A DNA stretch of 64,000 bases from the NCBI RefSeq assembly GCF_017311575.1, contig NZ_JAFFQY010000022.1, positions 287,699 to 351,698 of the forward strand. The letters are read 5' to 3'. The notes below the pieces were generated by a model. It was not told where the DNA came from, did not search any database, and saw only the letters and a list, made by a program, of their open reading frames with translations. Below are positions 43,167 through 51,752 of this stretch, piece after piece; within the stretch, counting starts at the first letter, position 1; the number at the start of each line of letters is the position of its first letter. Origin of the DNA: Roseococcus thiosulfatophilus. Its GTDB lineage: Bacteria > Pseudomonadota > Alphaproteobacteria > Acetobacterales > Acetobacteraceae. The position numbers and the translations under genes are program-made.

Positions 43167-44285
43167 ATGGAACGCCGCACCCTCCTCGCCGCCCCTGCCC
43201 TGCTGCTGGCCCTGCCGGCCGGGGCCCAGGGGTTCCGTGCCCGCGACGGGCAATTCCGCGTGACCACCCTGGCCGAGGGGCTGGAACACCCCTGGGGCGG
43301 TGGCTTCCTGCCCGATGGCCGCCTTCTGGTCAGCGAGAGGCCTGGCCGCGCCCGGCTGGTGTCGCCCGAGGGCCGCGTCTCGGCGCCCATCGAGGGCGTG
43401 CCGGCGGTCGAGGCCGCGAACCAGGGCGGCCTGCTGGACATCCAGCCCGCGCCGGACTTCGCCCGCACGCAGGAGGTGTTCCTGGTCACGGCCACGCTGG
43501 TGCAGGGCGGCGCGCTGACGCGCCTCTCCCGCGCGCGGCTGGTGGATGGCGCGCTGCGCGACGTGACGCCGGTCCTGGACTGCACCCCCGCCCAGTCGCG
43601 CGGGCGGCACCATTTCGGCGGCCGCCTGGCCTTCAGCCCCGATGGCGCGCACATCTTCCTGACGACCGGTGACCGCAATGTGGACCGCCAGCGCTCGCAG
43701 CGGCTGGACGACCTGGCGGGCAAGATCATCCGCCTGACGCGCGACGGGCGCGTCCCGCGCGACAACCCCTTCGTGGGGCGCGACGGCGCGCGCGGCGAGA
43801 TCTGGAGCTACGGCCACCGCAACCCCCAGGGCATCGCCTTCAACCCGGCCACGGGGACGCTGTTCTCGGCCGAGTTCGGCCCGCGCGGCGGCGATGAGCT
43901 GAACCTGATCCGCCCCGGGCTGAACTATGGCTGGCCGGAAGTGACCTATGGCCGCGAATACTGGGGCCCCGCCATCTCGGGTGGCCGCACCGAGGGGCCG
44001 GGCTTCGAGCCGCCCCTGCGCCATTGGAACCCCGCCATCAGCCCCTCCGGCATGGGTTTCGCCCCCGCCAACGCCCCGGCGCCCTGGCGCGGGAGCCTCT
44101 TCCTGGGTTGCCTGAACCCGATGGGGGTGGTGCGCCTGCCCATGCAGGGCGACACGCCCGGCGAGGAGGAGCGGCTGCTCTGGGACCAGTACCGCATCCG
44201 CCACACGATCTTCGCCCCCGACGGCGCGCTGCTGCTGCTGACGGACCATGGCGATGGGCGGATTCTGCGCGTCACCGCCGCTTGA
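43167..44285 (+). CDS. PQQ-dependent aldose sugar dehydrogenase (soluble, YliI-like)
   Basis: The 372-residue periplasmic enzyme belongs to the soluble glucose/sorbosone dehydrogenase family, a six-bladed propeller that uses pyrroloquinoline quinone and calcium to oxidise aldoses. A signal peptide covers about residues 1-20 (ERRTLLAAPALLLALPAGAQ). Signature pieces are HHFGGRLAFSPDG with the catalytic histidine, GEIWSYGHRNPQGIAFNP near residue 210, and AEFGPRGGDELN. GGAGG at 43155-43159 selects ATG 43167 over ATG 43161. No PQQ biosynthesis genes are in the window. It is divergent from the TonB-like gene. Confidence 0.92.
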   Translation: MERRTLLAAPALLLALPAGAQGFRARDGQFRVTTLAEGLEHPWGGGFLPDGRLLVSERPGRARLVSPEGRVSAPIEGVPAVEAANQGGLLDIQPAPDFARTQEVFLVTATLVQGGALTRLSRARLVDGALRDVTPVLDCTPAQSRGRHHFGGRLAFSPDGAHIFLTTGDRNVDRQRSQRLDDLAGKIIRLTRDGRVPRDNPFVGRDGARGEIWSYGHRNPQGIAFNPATGTLFSAEFGPRGGDELNLIRPGLNYGWPEVTYGREYWGPAISGGRTEGPGFEPPLRHWNPAISPSGMGFAPANAPAPWRGSLFLGCLNPMGVVRLPMQGDTPGEEERLLWDQYRIRHTIFAPDGALLLLTDHGDGRILRVTAA

Positions 44286-44325
44286 TCCCCTTCCCACGGG
44301 GCGCCGTTGCGCCAATCTGCCAGGA

Positions 44326-45033
44326 ATGAGCACCACCAGCGCCCCCGATGTGAACGACCCCGCCCTCCAGGCCTTCTGGCGCGTCCTCGCCGGCGGGGGA
44401 TGGTCCGCGCTGACCATGCGCGCCGTGGCGGCGGAGGCCGGCCTCCCGCTCGCCGAGCTGCGCGCGCGCTTCGCCTCGCCCATGGAGATGCTGCGGGCCC
44501 ATGCGGCGGCAGTGGATGCGGCCGTGATCGAGGGCACGATGGAGGATGACACCTCCACCGCGCGCGACCGGCTGTTCGACGTGCTGATGCGCCGGCTGGA
44601 TTTCCTGCAACCCAACCGCGCCGGCGTCGTTCGCCTGATGCGCGACCTCCCGCGGGACCCGCTGCTGGCCCTCTGGCTCGCCACCGAGCAGCCGCGCACC
44701 ATGCGCTGGATGCTGGAGGCGGCGGGGCTGGAGGCCACAGGCCCCAAGGGCGCGCTGCGGGCACATGGCCTGGGCGTGGTCTGGCTGGCCACGCTGCGTG
44801 CCTGGGAAAAGGATGAGAGCGAGGACCTCTCGGCCACCATGGCCGCGTTGGACCGCGCATTGGATCAGGCCGACAAGGCGGCGCGCAGCCTCGGCCTTGG
44901 GCGCGAGGAGGGAGGGCCGCATGGCACGCACACCGACCACGAGACCCCCGAAACAGGCCCAGAGGCCGGCGTTGAAGGTCGCCCAGGAATTGACCCCGAC
45001 CCCGACGCCCCCGCCGGAACCCAGCCCGGCTGA
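44326..45033 (+). CDS. TetR-like transcriptional regulator
   Basis: This 235-residue protein has a TetR-type N-terminal helix-turn-helix (ALTMRAVAAEAGLPLAELRARFASPMEMLRAHA, about residues 28-60) and an all-helical ligand domain. The last 40 residues (after SLGLGREEGG) are low-complexity and proline-rich. They overlap a possible upstream start of the phasin gene in another frame, so the true C-terminus may be the less constrained partner. Its target is likely the adjacent phasin or polymer-metabolism gene, by position only. It begins 41 bases after the sugar dehydrogenase stop. Confidence 0.75.
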   Translation: MSTTSAPDVNDPALQAFWRVLAGGGWSALTMRAVAAEAGLPLAELRARFASPMEMLRAHAAAVDAAVIEGTMEDDTSTARDRLFDVLMRRLDFLQPNRAGVVRLMRDLPRDPLLALWLATEQPRTMRWMLEAAGLEATGPKGALRAHGLGVVWLATLRAWEKDESEDLSATMAALDRALDQADKAARSLGLGREEGGPHGTHTDHETPETGPEAGVEGRPGIDPDPDAPAGTQPG

Positions 45034-45181
45034 GACCCCCACGGCGGAACCTTTGCCCCGCGCGCTGCAAGCCGCGCTGGACGAGGTTGCGGAAGCCGTC
45101 GCCACTTCGACAGAGCCTGCGTTTGACCCCGCCGCGACCGCGCCTGTAGGGTCGGACGAACCACCCCCCGGGAGATCAGCG

Positions 45182-45607
45182 ATGTCGGGCCAAGGCTTCA
45201 ACCCCGAAGACATGATGAAGATGTTCAGCAGCATAAAGATGCCGAACATGATGGCCTTCCAGGCCCTGGCCGATGCCCAGCGCCGGAACCTCGAAGCCAT
45301 GGCCGCCGCCAACCGCGTCGCCATGGAAGGCGCCCAGGCCGTCGCCCGCCGCAACATGGAACTCATGCAGCAGACCATGGCGGAGATGAGCGAGGCCATG
45401 CGCGGCCTAACTGCCATGGACGGCAACCCCGCCACCAAGGCCGCCCAGCAGGCCGAGCTGATGAAGGCGAACTATGAGCGCGCCGTGGCCTCGATGAAGG
45501 AACTCGCGGACCTCATCCAGAAGTCGAACGGCGAGGCGCTGGAGGTGCTCAACCGCCGCTTCGCCGAGGCGCTGGAGGAGATGCAGGCGATGGTGAAGAA
45601 GGGCTGA
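45182..45607 (+). CDS. Phasin-family protein
   Basis: This polyhydroxyalkanoate granule-associated protein coats storage granules. The 141-residue core is an amphipathic helical chain typical of phasins, with FQALADAQRRNLEAMAAANRVAMEGAQAVARRNMELMQQTMAEM and a closing EALEVLNRRFAEALEEMQAMVKK. GGAG at 45171-45174 supports the ATG at 45182. A second candidate start in the same frame at 44921 has a stronger ribosome site (GAGGAGGGAGGG) and would add 87 alanine/proline-rich residues, overlapping the regulator gene by 113 bases. I keep the short form and record the long one as an alternative. Confidence 0.85.
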   Translation: MSGQGFNPEDMMKMFSSIKMPNMMAFQALADAQRRNLEAMAAANRVAMEGAQAVARRNMELMQQTMAEMSEAMRGLTAMDGNPATKAAQQAELMKANYERAVASMKELADLIQKSNGEALEVLNRRFAEALEEMQAMVKKG

Positions 45608-45622
45608 CCTTCCAGCTCCTCT

Positions 45623-46798
45623 TTATTTCCATCGCCAGAACAACGCGGTGCCCACCACCAGGGCCACCGCGAAGGTGAGCAGGGCGGCGCCCACGCCGCC
45701 CACCGCGAAAGCCAGGCCGCTCAAGGCCTGCAGCACCGCGGCCCCCCCGAAGAAATAGATGTTCATGGCGGAGAGGGCGCGGCCGCTCTCCTCCGCCCGC
45801 ACGCGTGCGCGGAGCATGGCGAAGCACAGCACCTGGAAGCTGATGGCCAGGCCGAAGAACGCCATCAGCGCCGCATCCGCCCAGGCCGGCGTGCCCAGCG
45901 GCCCACCCGCCAGCAGGCCCAGGATGCACAAGGCCGCGACCAGGTGGCCGCCCGCCAGCAGCGCCGGCAGCCGCCCGAGGCGCGAGGACACCCAGCCCGC
46001 CAGCGCCGGCCCCAGCACCAGCATGAAGGTGCCCAGCAGCAGCACATGGCCGGCGGGGATGCGGGCCATGCCCTTCACCTCCATCAGCCAGGGCCCGCCC
46101 CAGAGGCCACGCAGCCCCAGCACCGCGCCAAAGGAGACGAAGGCGAGGGCAAAGATGCCCATCAGCCGCGGGGAACTCGCGAAGCCCAGCACGGCCCGCG
46201 TGTCGCCCAGGAGGGTGCGGCCGGGCTGTGGCAAGGGCGGGCGCGGCCGCAGCGTCAGCGCCACCGTGGCGAAGGCGAGCGCGCCGAGGCCGAGGCAGGC
46301 CCAGAAGCCGGCGCGCCACCCCGCCACCTCGACCAGCCAGGCGAGCGGGCTGGCGGAAAGCAGCATCCCCGAATTGCCGATGCCCTGGATCAGCCCCGAC
46401 CACAGCCCGAACCGCTTCTGGTCCAGCACCTGGGCGGCGTGCGTCATGGGCGCCATCAGCATGCCCGAGCAGCCGGCGCCGAGGACGATCTGCGCCAGCA
46501 GCATGGTGCCCGCCGAAGGCGCCAGCGCCGCCAGCGCCGCCCCCACGCCCGCGATGGCCAGCAGCCACAGCGCCACCGGCCGAACCCCGTAGCGATCGAG
46601 CGCCACGCCCACCGGCACCATGGCCAGGGCAAACGCAGCGGGAAAGGCGCCGGTGATGGCGGCCAGCGTCTCGGGCGTGATGGCGAGGTCCGCCGCCAGC
46701 ACATCCGCCGCCACCGCCGGCAGCGTCCGCACCGCGTTGGAGAACACATGCCCCAGCGTCAGCGCCAGCAGGGGCAGGACGAAGGGCGCGGTGGTCAC
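45623..46798 (-). CDS. MFS transporter
   Basis: The 391-residue inner-membrane protein has about 12 hydrophobic segments and a major facilitator loop (DRYGVRPVALWLL) between segments 2 and 3, which carries the DRxGxR motif. The substrate is unknown. The start is GTG at 46798; GTGA is shared with the stop of the upstream FAD oxidase gene, so the two are co-translated and the transporter may move the oxidase's substrate or product. It lies convergent with the phasin gene. Confidence 0.88.
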   Translation of the reverse strand: MTTAPFVLPLLALTLGHVFSNAVRTLPAVAADVLAADLAITPETLAAITGAFPAAFALAMVPVGVALDRYGVRPVALWLLAIAGVGAALAALAPSAGTMLLAQIVLGAGCSGMLMAPMTHAAQVLDQKRFGLWSGLIQGIGNSGMLLSASPLAWLVEVAGWRAGFWACLGLGALAFATVALTLRPRPPLPQPGRTLLGDTRAVLGFASSPRLMGIFALAFVSFGAVLGLRGLWGGPWLMEVKGMARIPAGHVLLLGTFMLVLGPALAGWVSSRLGRLPALLAGGHLVAALCILGLLAGGPLGTPAWADAALMAFFGLAISFQVLCFAMLRARVRAEESGRALSAMNIYFFGGAAVLQALSGLAFAVGGVGAALLTFAVALVVGTALFWRWK

Positions 46799-48198
46799 GT
46801 ATTCGTGTCGAGGAACAGCTTGCCCGGGTTCAGGATGCCCTTGGGGTCCATGCTCGCTTTCAGCGCGCGCATCACGTCCAGCGCGGCCTCGCCATGCTCC
46901 TCGCGCAGGAATTCCCGCTTGCCGAGGCCCACCCCATGCTCGCCCGAGCAGGTGCCGCCGAGGGCCAGTGCACGGCGGACGATCTGCCGGTCCAGCGCCC
47001 AGGCGCGTTCCATCTCCTCGGCATTGCCTTCCTCCACCAGGATGATAGTGTGGAAATTGCCGTCGCCGACATGGCCGACGATGGGGGCCTCGAAGCCGCT
47101 GGCCTCGATATCGGCCTTGGCGCCCAGCAGCGCTTCCGCGAGGCGCGAGATGGGCACACAGACATCGGTGGTGATGCCCTTCTTGCCCGGCCGCCAGGCG
47201 ATGCCGGCCCAATAGGCGTTGTGCCGGGCCTTCCACAGCCGGTTGCGTTCCTCCGCATCCCGCGCCCAGGCGAAGCCGGAGCCGCCATGGTCAAGCGCCA
47301 GGGCCTCGACGCTTTCCGCCTGCTCGGCCACGCCGGCTTCTGTGCCGTGGAATTCCAGGAAGAGCGTCGGCACCGGCGCCAGCCCCTCCAGCTTCGAATA
47401 GGCGATGCAGGCGGCCATCTGCACCTCGTCCAGCAGCTCGATCCGCGCCACGGGCACGCCCAGCTGCATGGTGGCGATGACGGTGTTCACGGCCGAGCCC
47501 AGGTCCGGAAACTGGCACACCGCCGCGCTGGTCGCTTCGGGAATGCCATGCAGCCTGAGCCGGATGCGGGTGATGACGCCCAACGTCCCCTCGCTGCCGA
47601 TGAAGAGCCGCGTCAGGTCATAGCCATTGGCCGCCTTGCGCGTGCGCCCGCCCGTCTGGATCACGCGCCCATCCGCCAGCACCACCTCCAGGCCCAGCAC
47701 ATTCTCGCGGATGGTGCCGTAGCGGACCGCATTGGTGCCCGAGGCGCGCGTGGCGCACATGCCGCCGATGGTGCAGTGGCTGCCCGGGTCCACCGGGAAG
47801 AACAGCCCCTGGTCGCGCAGATATTCGTTCAGCTGCTGCCGCGTGACCCCGGGGCCGATGAGGCAATCCATGTCGGCGGCGTTCACCTCCTCGATGGCGT
47901 TCATGCGGCTGAGGTCGAGGGAGATGCCGCCGCGCACCGGGTTCACATGGCCTTCCAGCGAAGTGCCGGCGCCGAAGGGCGTCACGGGCACGGCGTGCTG
48001 GTGGCAGAGGGCGAGCAGGCGGCTCACCTCCTCCGTGGTTTCCGCGAAGACCACGGCATCGGGCATGGTGGGTGGCGTGGTGTCCTCGCCGCGGCTGTGC
48101 TGCTGGCGGATGGCGTCGTTGCGCGTGATGCGCTCGCCCAGGAATTCGCGCGCGGCGGCGACGACGTGGTCCACGGGGCGGGGGGCGAGGGTGTTCAT
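46795..48198 (-). CDS. FAD-linked oxidase, glycolate oxidase GlcD/D-lactate dehydrogenase-like
   Basis: The 467-residue flavoprotein oxidises a D-2-hydroxyacid and passes electrons to cytochromes or an electron-transfer flavoprotein. The FAD-binding PCMH domain (about residues 40-220) contains VTPFGAGTSLEGHVNP, DPGSHCTIGGMCATRASGTNAVRYG and GSEGTLGVITR. The C-terminal cap has VGHVGDGNFHTIILV and GTCSGEHGVGLGK with the substrate and metal histidines. It lacks the 4Fe-4S domain of some relatives. ATG at 48198 is used; the frame extends to 48279 without ribosome support. It heads an operon with the MFS gene and diverges from a Bug receptor. Confidence 0.92.
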   Translation of the reverse strand: MNTLAPRPVDHVVAAAREFLGERITRNDAIRQQHSRGEDTTPPTMPDAVVFAETTEEVSRLLALCHQHAVPVTPFGAGTSLEGHVNPVRGGISLDLSRMNAIEEVNAADMDCLIGPGVTRQQLNEYLRDQGLFFPVDPGSHCTIGGMCATRASGTNAVRYGTIRENVLGLEVVLADGRVIQTGGRTRKAANGYDLTRLFIGSEGTLGVITRIRLRLHGIPEATSAAVCQFPDLGSAVNTVIATMQLGVPVARIELLDEVQMAACIAYSKLEGLAPVPTLFLEFHGTEAGVAEQAESVEALALDHGGSGFAWARDAEERNRLWKARHNAYWAGIAWRPGKKGITTDVCVPISRLAEALLGAKADIEASGFEAPIVGHVGDGNFHTIILVEEGNAEEMERAWALDRQIVRRALALGGTCSGEHGVGLGKREFLREEHGEAALDVMRALKASMDPKGILNPGKLFLDTNT

Positions 48199-48302
48199 GG
48201 CCCGCCCATCATGCGCCCGAAGGCGACGGGCGGGAATGGTTGTCCCTGGTTGAGGAAGGGGCCTAGGCTGTCCGGACAAAAATATAATCCGGAGGAAACA
48301 CC

Positions 48303-49232
48303 ATGCGTGTCCTGGCCTTTCTCGGCCTGTTCGTGCTGCTCGCGCTGCCCGCGCGGGCGCAGGCCCCCATCACCCTCGTCGTAAACTTCGTGGCGGGGGG
48401 GCCGTCCGATCTGATGGCGCGCTTCCTGGCACCCGAATTGTCGCAAAGCCTGGGCGCGCCCGTCGTGGTGAAGAATTCCGCGGGTGCGGCGGGCGTGATC
48501 GGTGCGGCGGAGGTGGTCCGCGCCCGGCCGGACGGGCAGACCCTGCTGCTCTCGCCCATCGGCGCCATGGCGATCCAGCCCAATTTCCGCACGGACATGC
48601 CCTATCGCCCGCATGACCTGGTGCCGATCTGCCAGGTGGCGGACACGCCGGTGGTGCTGATGTCGGCCCCCGGCGGGCCGCGCACCCTGGCCGAGGTCGC
48701 GTCCCGCGCGCGGGAGGCGCAGGGGCGCTTCAACTTCGCCTCCACCGGGCCCGGCTCCATGCCGCACATCGCCACCGTCGCGCTGGCGCGCGCGATGGGG
48801 GCGGAGATGACGCACATCCCCTATCGCGGCAATGCCGAGGCGGTGGTGAGCCTGCTGCGCCAGGATGTGGGCATCTTCGCCGACCAGCCCGGCACGCTGC
48901 GCGCCAACAACCTGCACCCCATCGCGATCTTCGCCGAACAACGTTCGCCGGAATTCCCTGAGACGCCGACGCTGCGCGAACAGGGGACGGACCTGGTCTA
49001 CAGCATCTGGTCCGGCCTCTTCGCGCCGCCGGGCACGCCGCCCGAGATCATCGCGCGGGTGGACGCGGCCTGCCAGCGGGCCTTGCAGCAACCGGCCGTG
49101 ATCGAGGGTTTCCGCCGGCTGGCCACGCCCATCGTCTATCGCGACGCCGCGGCCTTCCGCGCCTTCCGCGACGCGGAGCTGGAGAAGTTCCGCGTGGTGA
49201 TGCGTGATGCGGGCATCCGCCCAGGGGATTGA
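48303..49232 (+). CDS. Bug-family periplasmic solute receptor
   Basis: This 309-residue receptor for a small carboxylate is periplasmic, with a Sec signal peptide (MRVLAFLGLFVLLALPARAQ). The fold markers are LVVNFVAGGPSDLMARFLAPELSQ, VVKNSAGAAGVIGAAEVVRARPDGQTLLL and MTHIPYRGNAEAVVSLL. GGAGG at 48291-48295 supports the start; it lies inside a short TCCGGA-loop-TCCGGA hairpin. No permease genes accompany it. It is co-directional with the aldolase gene 71 bases later and divergent from the FAD oxidase, which suggests a shared substrate, as yet unidentified. Confidence 0.92.
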   Translation: MRVLAFLGLFVLLALPARAQAPITLVVNFVAGGPSDLMARFLAPELSQSLGAPVVVKNSAGAAGVIGAAEVVRARPDGQTLLLSPIGAMAIQPNFRTDMPYRPHDLVPICQVADTPVVLMSAPGGPRTLAEVASRAREAQGRFNFASTGPGSMPHIATVALARAMGAEMTHIPYRGNAEAVVSLLRQDVGIFADQPGTLRANNLHPIAIFAEQRSPEFPETPTLREQGTDLVYSIWSGLFAPPGTPPEIIARVDAACQRALQQPAVIEGFRRLATPIVYRDAAAFRAFRDAELEKFRVVMRDAGIRPGD

Positions 49233-49303
49233 GGGGCCAGGGATTGATGGCAGCGGGCGCCGCGCCTAGCCTCGCTCGCGAAACGCGGGAGAGGAAGCGC
49301 GCG

Positions 49304-50068
49304 ATGCCCAACAAGGTCAAGGAAGCGTGGAAGGCCGGCAAGGCGGTGGTGAATGGCTGGCTGGCCATTCCCAACGCCTTCTCCGCCGAGATGTACAGCC
49401 AGTGCGGCTGGGACAGCGTCACGGTGGACATGCAGCACGGCGTGCAGGACTACCTCTCCTGCGTGGCGTGCTTCCAGGGCATCGCGGCCTCGGGCTCCGG
49501 CGCCACGCCCATGGTGCGGGTGCCGTGGAACGAGCCGGGCATCGTGGGGAAGGTGCTGGACGCCGGCGCCTATGGCGTGATCTGCCCCATGGTGAACACG
49601 CCGGCCGAGGCCGCGGCGCTGGTGCAGTATTCCAAGTATCCGCCGGGCGGCACGCGTTCCAACGGGCCCATCCGCGCCGGCGCCTATGGCAGCGCGGGCG
49701 GCTACCAGGCCACGGCGAATGACGAGATTCTGGTCATTCCCATGATCGAGACGAAGCAGGCCATCGAGAACATCGAGGCCATTCTCGACGTGCCGGGCAT
49801 CGATGGCATCTACATCGGCCCGTCCGACCTGTCGTTCAGCTACGGGCTGACGCCGAAGCTGGACGTGGAGGACCCCTTCATCCTCAACATCTACGAGAAG
49901 CTGCTGAAGGAGACGTCCAAGCGCGGCATCGCGGCGGGGCTGCACAATGGCACGCCGGAATACGCGAACCGGATGATCAAGATGGGCTTCAAGCTCGTGA
50001 CTATCGCCAATGAGGTCGGGCTGATGGTGGCGGCGTCGAAGGCGGCGGTGAAGACGGCGCGGGGGTAG
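49304..50068 (+). CDS. HpcH/HpaI-family class II aldolase
   Basis: This 254-residue metal-dependent aldolase belongs to the HpcH/HpaI/citrate-lyase-beta fold, which cleaves 2-keto-3-deoxy or hydroxy-keto acids into pyruvate and an aldehyde. It has a VDMQHGVQDY segment near residue 44, where family members have a catalytic acid/histidine pair. The pyruvate-binding MVRVPWNEPGIVGKVLDAGAYGVICPMVNT follows, then IPMIETKQAIENIEAILDVPGIDGIYIGPSDLSFSYG with metal-binding residues. GAGAGGAAG precedes the ATG at 49304. It is co-directional with the Bug receptor and faces the UxaA-type dehydratase, fitting a sugar-acid route. Confidence 0.92.
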   Translation: MPNKVKEAWKAGKAVVNGWLAIPNAFSAEMYSQCGWDSVTVDMQHGVQDYLSCVACFQGIAASGSGATPMVRVPWNEPGIVGKVLDAGAYGVICPMVNTPAEAAALVQYSKYPPGGTRSNGPIRAGAYGSAGGYQATANDEILVIPMIETKQAIENIEAILDVPGIDGIYIGPSDLSFSYGLTPKLDVEDPFILNIYEKLLKETSKRGIAAGLHNGTPEYANRMIKMGFKLVTIANEVGLMVAASKAAVKTARG

Positions 50069-50083
50069 CCCGCGTCCGGTCGT

Positions 50084-50101
50084 CCCCGGCGTCAGCCGGG
50101 G
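50084..50101 (+). other. Short perfect hairpin after the aldolase gene
   Basis: CCCCGGC (50084-50090) and GCCGGGG (50095-50101) form a 7-bp stem around GTCA. It has no T tract, so it is not by itself a classical terminator; it may protect the transcript 3' end or be a small palindromic repeat. Confidence 0.35.
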
Positions 50102-50126
50102 GCGTGAATCGGCCGCGTAGAAAGTC

Positions 50127-50155
50127 GGGCGGCGCTGGAAGGCGCCGCCCCTTTT
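50127..50155 (+). terminator. Rho-independent terminator after the HpaI aldolase gene
   Basis: GGGCGGCGC (50127-50135) pairs with GCGCCGCCC (50142-50150) around TGGAAG, followed by C and TTTT (50151-50155). It lies between the aldolase gene and the convergent dehydratase gene. The opposite strand has only a broken T run. Confidence 0.7.
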
Positions 50156-50158
50156 CGT

Positions 50159-51334
50159 TCACGCGCTCTCGTAGAGCCGCGTCAGGCTGAATTCCCGGTG
50201 GCCCAGGATTTCCGCCGCCGTGTGCTGGCCATCGGCGGTGCGCAGGATGCAGTCCAGCAGCGCCTCGCCCGCATCGTCCATGTTCATGGTCTTCTGCAGC
50301 AGGCCCGTCACGTCCACGTCCACATGCTCGGACATGGTGCGCATGGTGCGCGGGTTCGCCGTCAGCTTGATGACCGGGACGATGGGGTTGCCGATCACGT
50401 TGCCCTGGCCCGTCGGGAAGGTGTGCACCGCGAAGCCCGAGGCCGCGCAGAGCGTCACCATCTCCGCCGCGGCGGAGGACGAATCCATGAACCACAGCCC
50501 GGGATGCGTCGGCATCTCGGCCTTGTCCAGCACGCCATCCACCGTGCACTTCTTGCCGATCTTCTGGATGTTGCCGAGCGCCTTTTCCTCGATGGTGGTC
50601 AGCCCACCCTCGATGTTGCCCTTGGTGGGCTGGCTTTCGGACAGGTCGGAGGTCTTGTTGGCCTCGATCACCGCCTGGTAGCGGTCGAACATCCGCATGA
50701 ACTCGGCGCGGATCTCGGGCGTCTTGCAGCGCGCGGCCACCAGGTGCTCCCCGCCCGTGATCTCCGACGTCTCGCCGAAGACCAGCGTGTTCCCGTTCTC
50801 CCACAGCTTGTCGAAGCTGTTGCCGACCGTGGGGCAGGAGGCGAGGCCCGAGGTCGTGTCGCTCTCGCCGCACTTCGTGCTGACCCAGAGGTCCTGCAGC
50901 GGCGCGCGCGTGCGCTTCAGCCCAGTCGCGTGCCGCACCATGCGGTAGGCGGCGCGGGAGGCGGCGGCGATGGTGTTGATGTCGCCATTCTGCTCGATGG
51001 AGAAAGCCTCCACGGGCTTGCCGGTCGCGGCGATGCCCTCGGCCACCTTGCCCGTCCAGCCCGGCTCGATCCCGATGACGACGACGGCCGCCACATTGGG
51101 GTTGCCGCCCGTGCCGATGATGGTGCGGAAGTGCAGATCAAGGTCCGCGCCGAACTGCAAGCGCCCATAGGCGTGCGGGATGGCGAGGCAGCCCTGGATG
51201 TTCCGCGCCACGCCCTCGGCCGCGGCGTTGGAGATGTCGTCCACCGGCAGGATGAGCACGTAATTGCGCACGCCCATCCGGCCGTTCTCGCGGCGCCAGC
51301 CTTCGAAGCTGGCGTCCTTCAGATTGATGCCCAT
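50159..51334 (-). CDS. UxaA-family sugar-acid/sulfolactate hydro-lyase, large subunit
   Basis: The 391-residue protein is the C-terminal (catalytic) half of the UxaA/GarD family, which dehydrates altronate, galactarate or related acids; SuyB sulfolyase is a relative. Markers are [70 protein letters not shown], and [23 protein letters not shown]. The 94-residue small subunit is encoded ten bases upstream as its own gene, so the fused enzyme of E. coli is split here. Substrate identity is not decided by sequence. The convergent aldolase gene may act on its product. Confidence 0.9.
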   Translation of the reverse strand: MGINLKDASFEGWRRENGRMGVRNYVLILPVDDISNAAAEGVARNIQGCLAIPHAYGRLQFGADLDLHFRTIIGTGGNPNVAAVVVIGIEPGWTGKVAEGIAATGKPVEAFSIEQNGDINTIAAASRAAYRMVRHATGLKRTRAPLQDLWVSTKCGESDTTSGLASCPTVGNSFDKLWENGNTLVFGETSEITGGEHLVAARCKTPEIRAEFMRMFDRYQAVIEANKTSDLSESQPTKGNIEGGLTTIEEKALGNIQKIGKKCTVDGVLDKAEMPTHPGLWFMDSSSAAAEMVTLCAASGFAVHTFPTGQGNVIGNPIVPVIKLTANPRTMRTMSEHVDVDVTGLLQKTMNMDDAGEALLDCILRTADGQHTAAEILGHREFSLTRLYESA

Positions 51335-51344
51335 GGGGGGTTCC

Positions 51345-51629
51345 TCACCAGCGCTTCGTCTTGACGTTGTGCACGTGCAGATGCTCGCCCGGGGCGATGT
51401 CCGCGATGGCCTTCCCGATATCCACGCCATATTTGATGATGGCGTCGCCCGCCTTGATGGGCTTCACCGCCAGCTTGTGGCCGATGGGAATGTCCGACTT
51501 CGCGTCGAAGTCGATCATCTTGTCCTGGTCCATGATCCAGCCGTTGATGCGGTTCGTGGCCTTCAGGCCCTCCACCACCACGACCCCCACGGAATCCCCC
51601 TCGTCATGCACGACGAAATGGATCGTCAT
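51345..51629 (-). CDS. UxaA-family hydro-lyase, small subunit (SAF domain)
   Basis: This 94-residue protein matches the N-terminal SAF-like domain of UxaA or the SuyA subunit. It contains the strand [16 protein letters not shown], an [22 protein letters not shown] segment conserved in the family, and a [14 protein letters not shown] end, where histidines bind metal or substrate. It requires the large subunit next to it. The order small then large, ten bases apart, indicates a two-gene operon starting from the intergenic region shared with the divergent aminotransferase. Confidence 0.9.
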   Translation of the reverse strand: MTIHFVVHDEGDSVGVVVVEGLKATNRINGWIMDQDKMIDFDAKSDIPIGHKLAVKPIKAGDAIIKYGVDIGKAIADIAPGEHLHVHNVKTKRW

Positions 51630-51752
51630 CTGCCGGGTCCCTCCCTCGATTATGCAGTGGGCGCGAGGCTAGACCGGCCCCGGATGGCCCACAACGGGGG
51701 TTCAAGCCGCGCCGCCGCCGTGGCACTCTCATGCCTTGCGAAGGAGGCCACC

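Noticed and set aside
48283..48288. TATAAT as a promoter -10 box for the Bug receptor
   Set aside because: It would place the transcript start in the ribosome site, and no -35 element is found at the right distance; it is more likely the loop of a small hairpin.
50084..50101. CCCCGGC/GCCGGGG hairpin as part of a REP or CRISPR-like repeat
   Set aside because: Only a single copy was noticed in the window, and no regularly spaced repeats were found.
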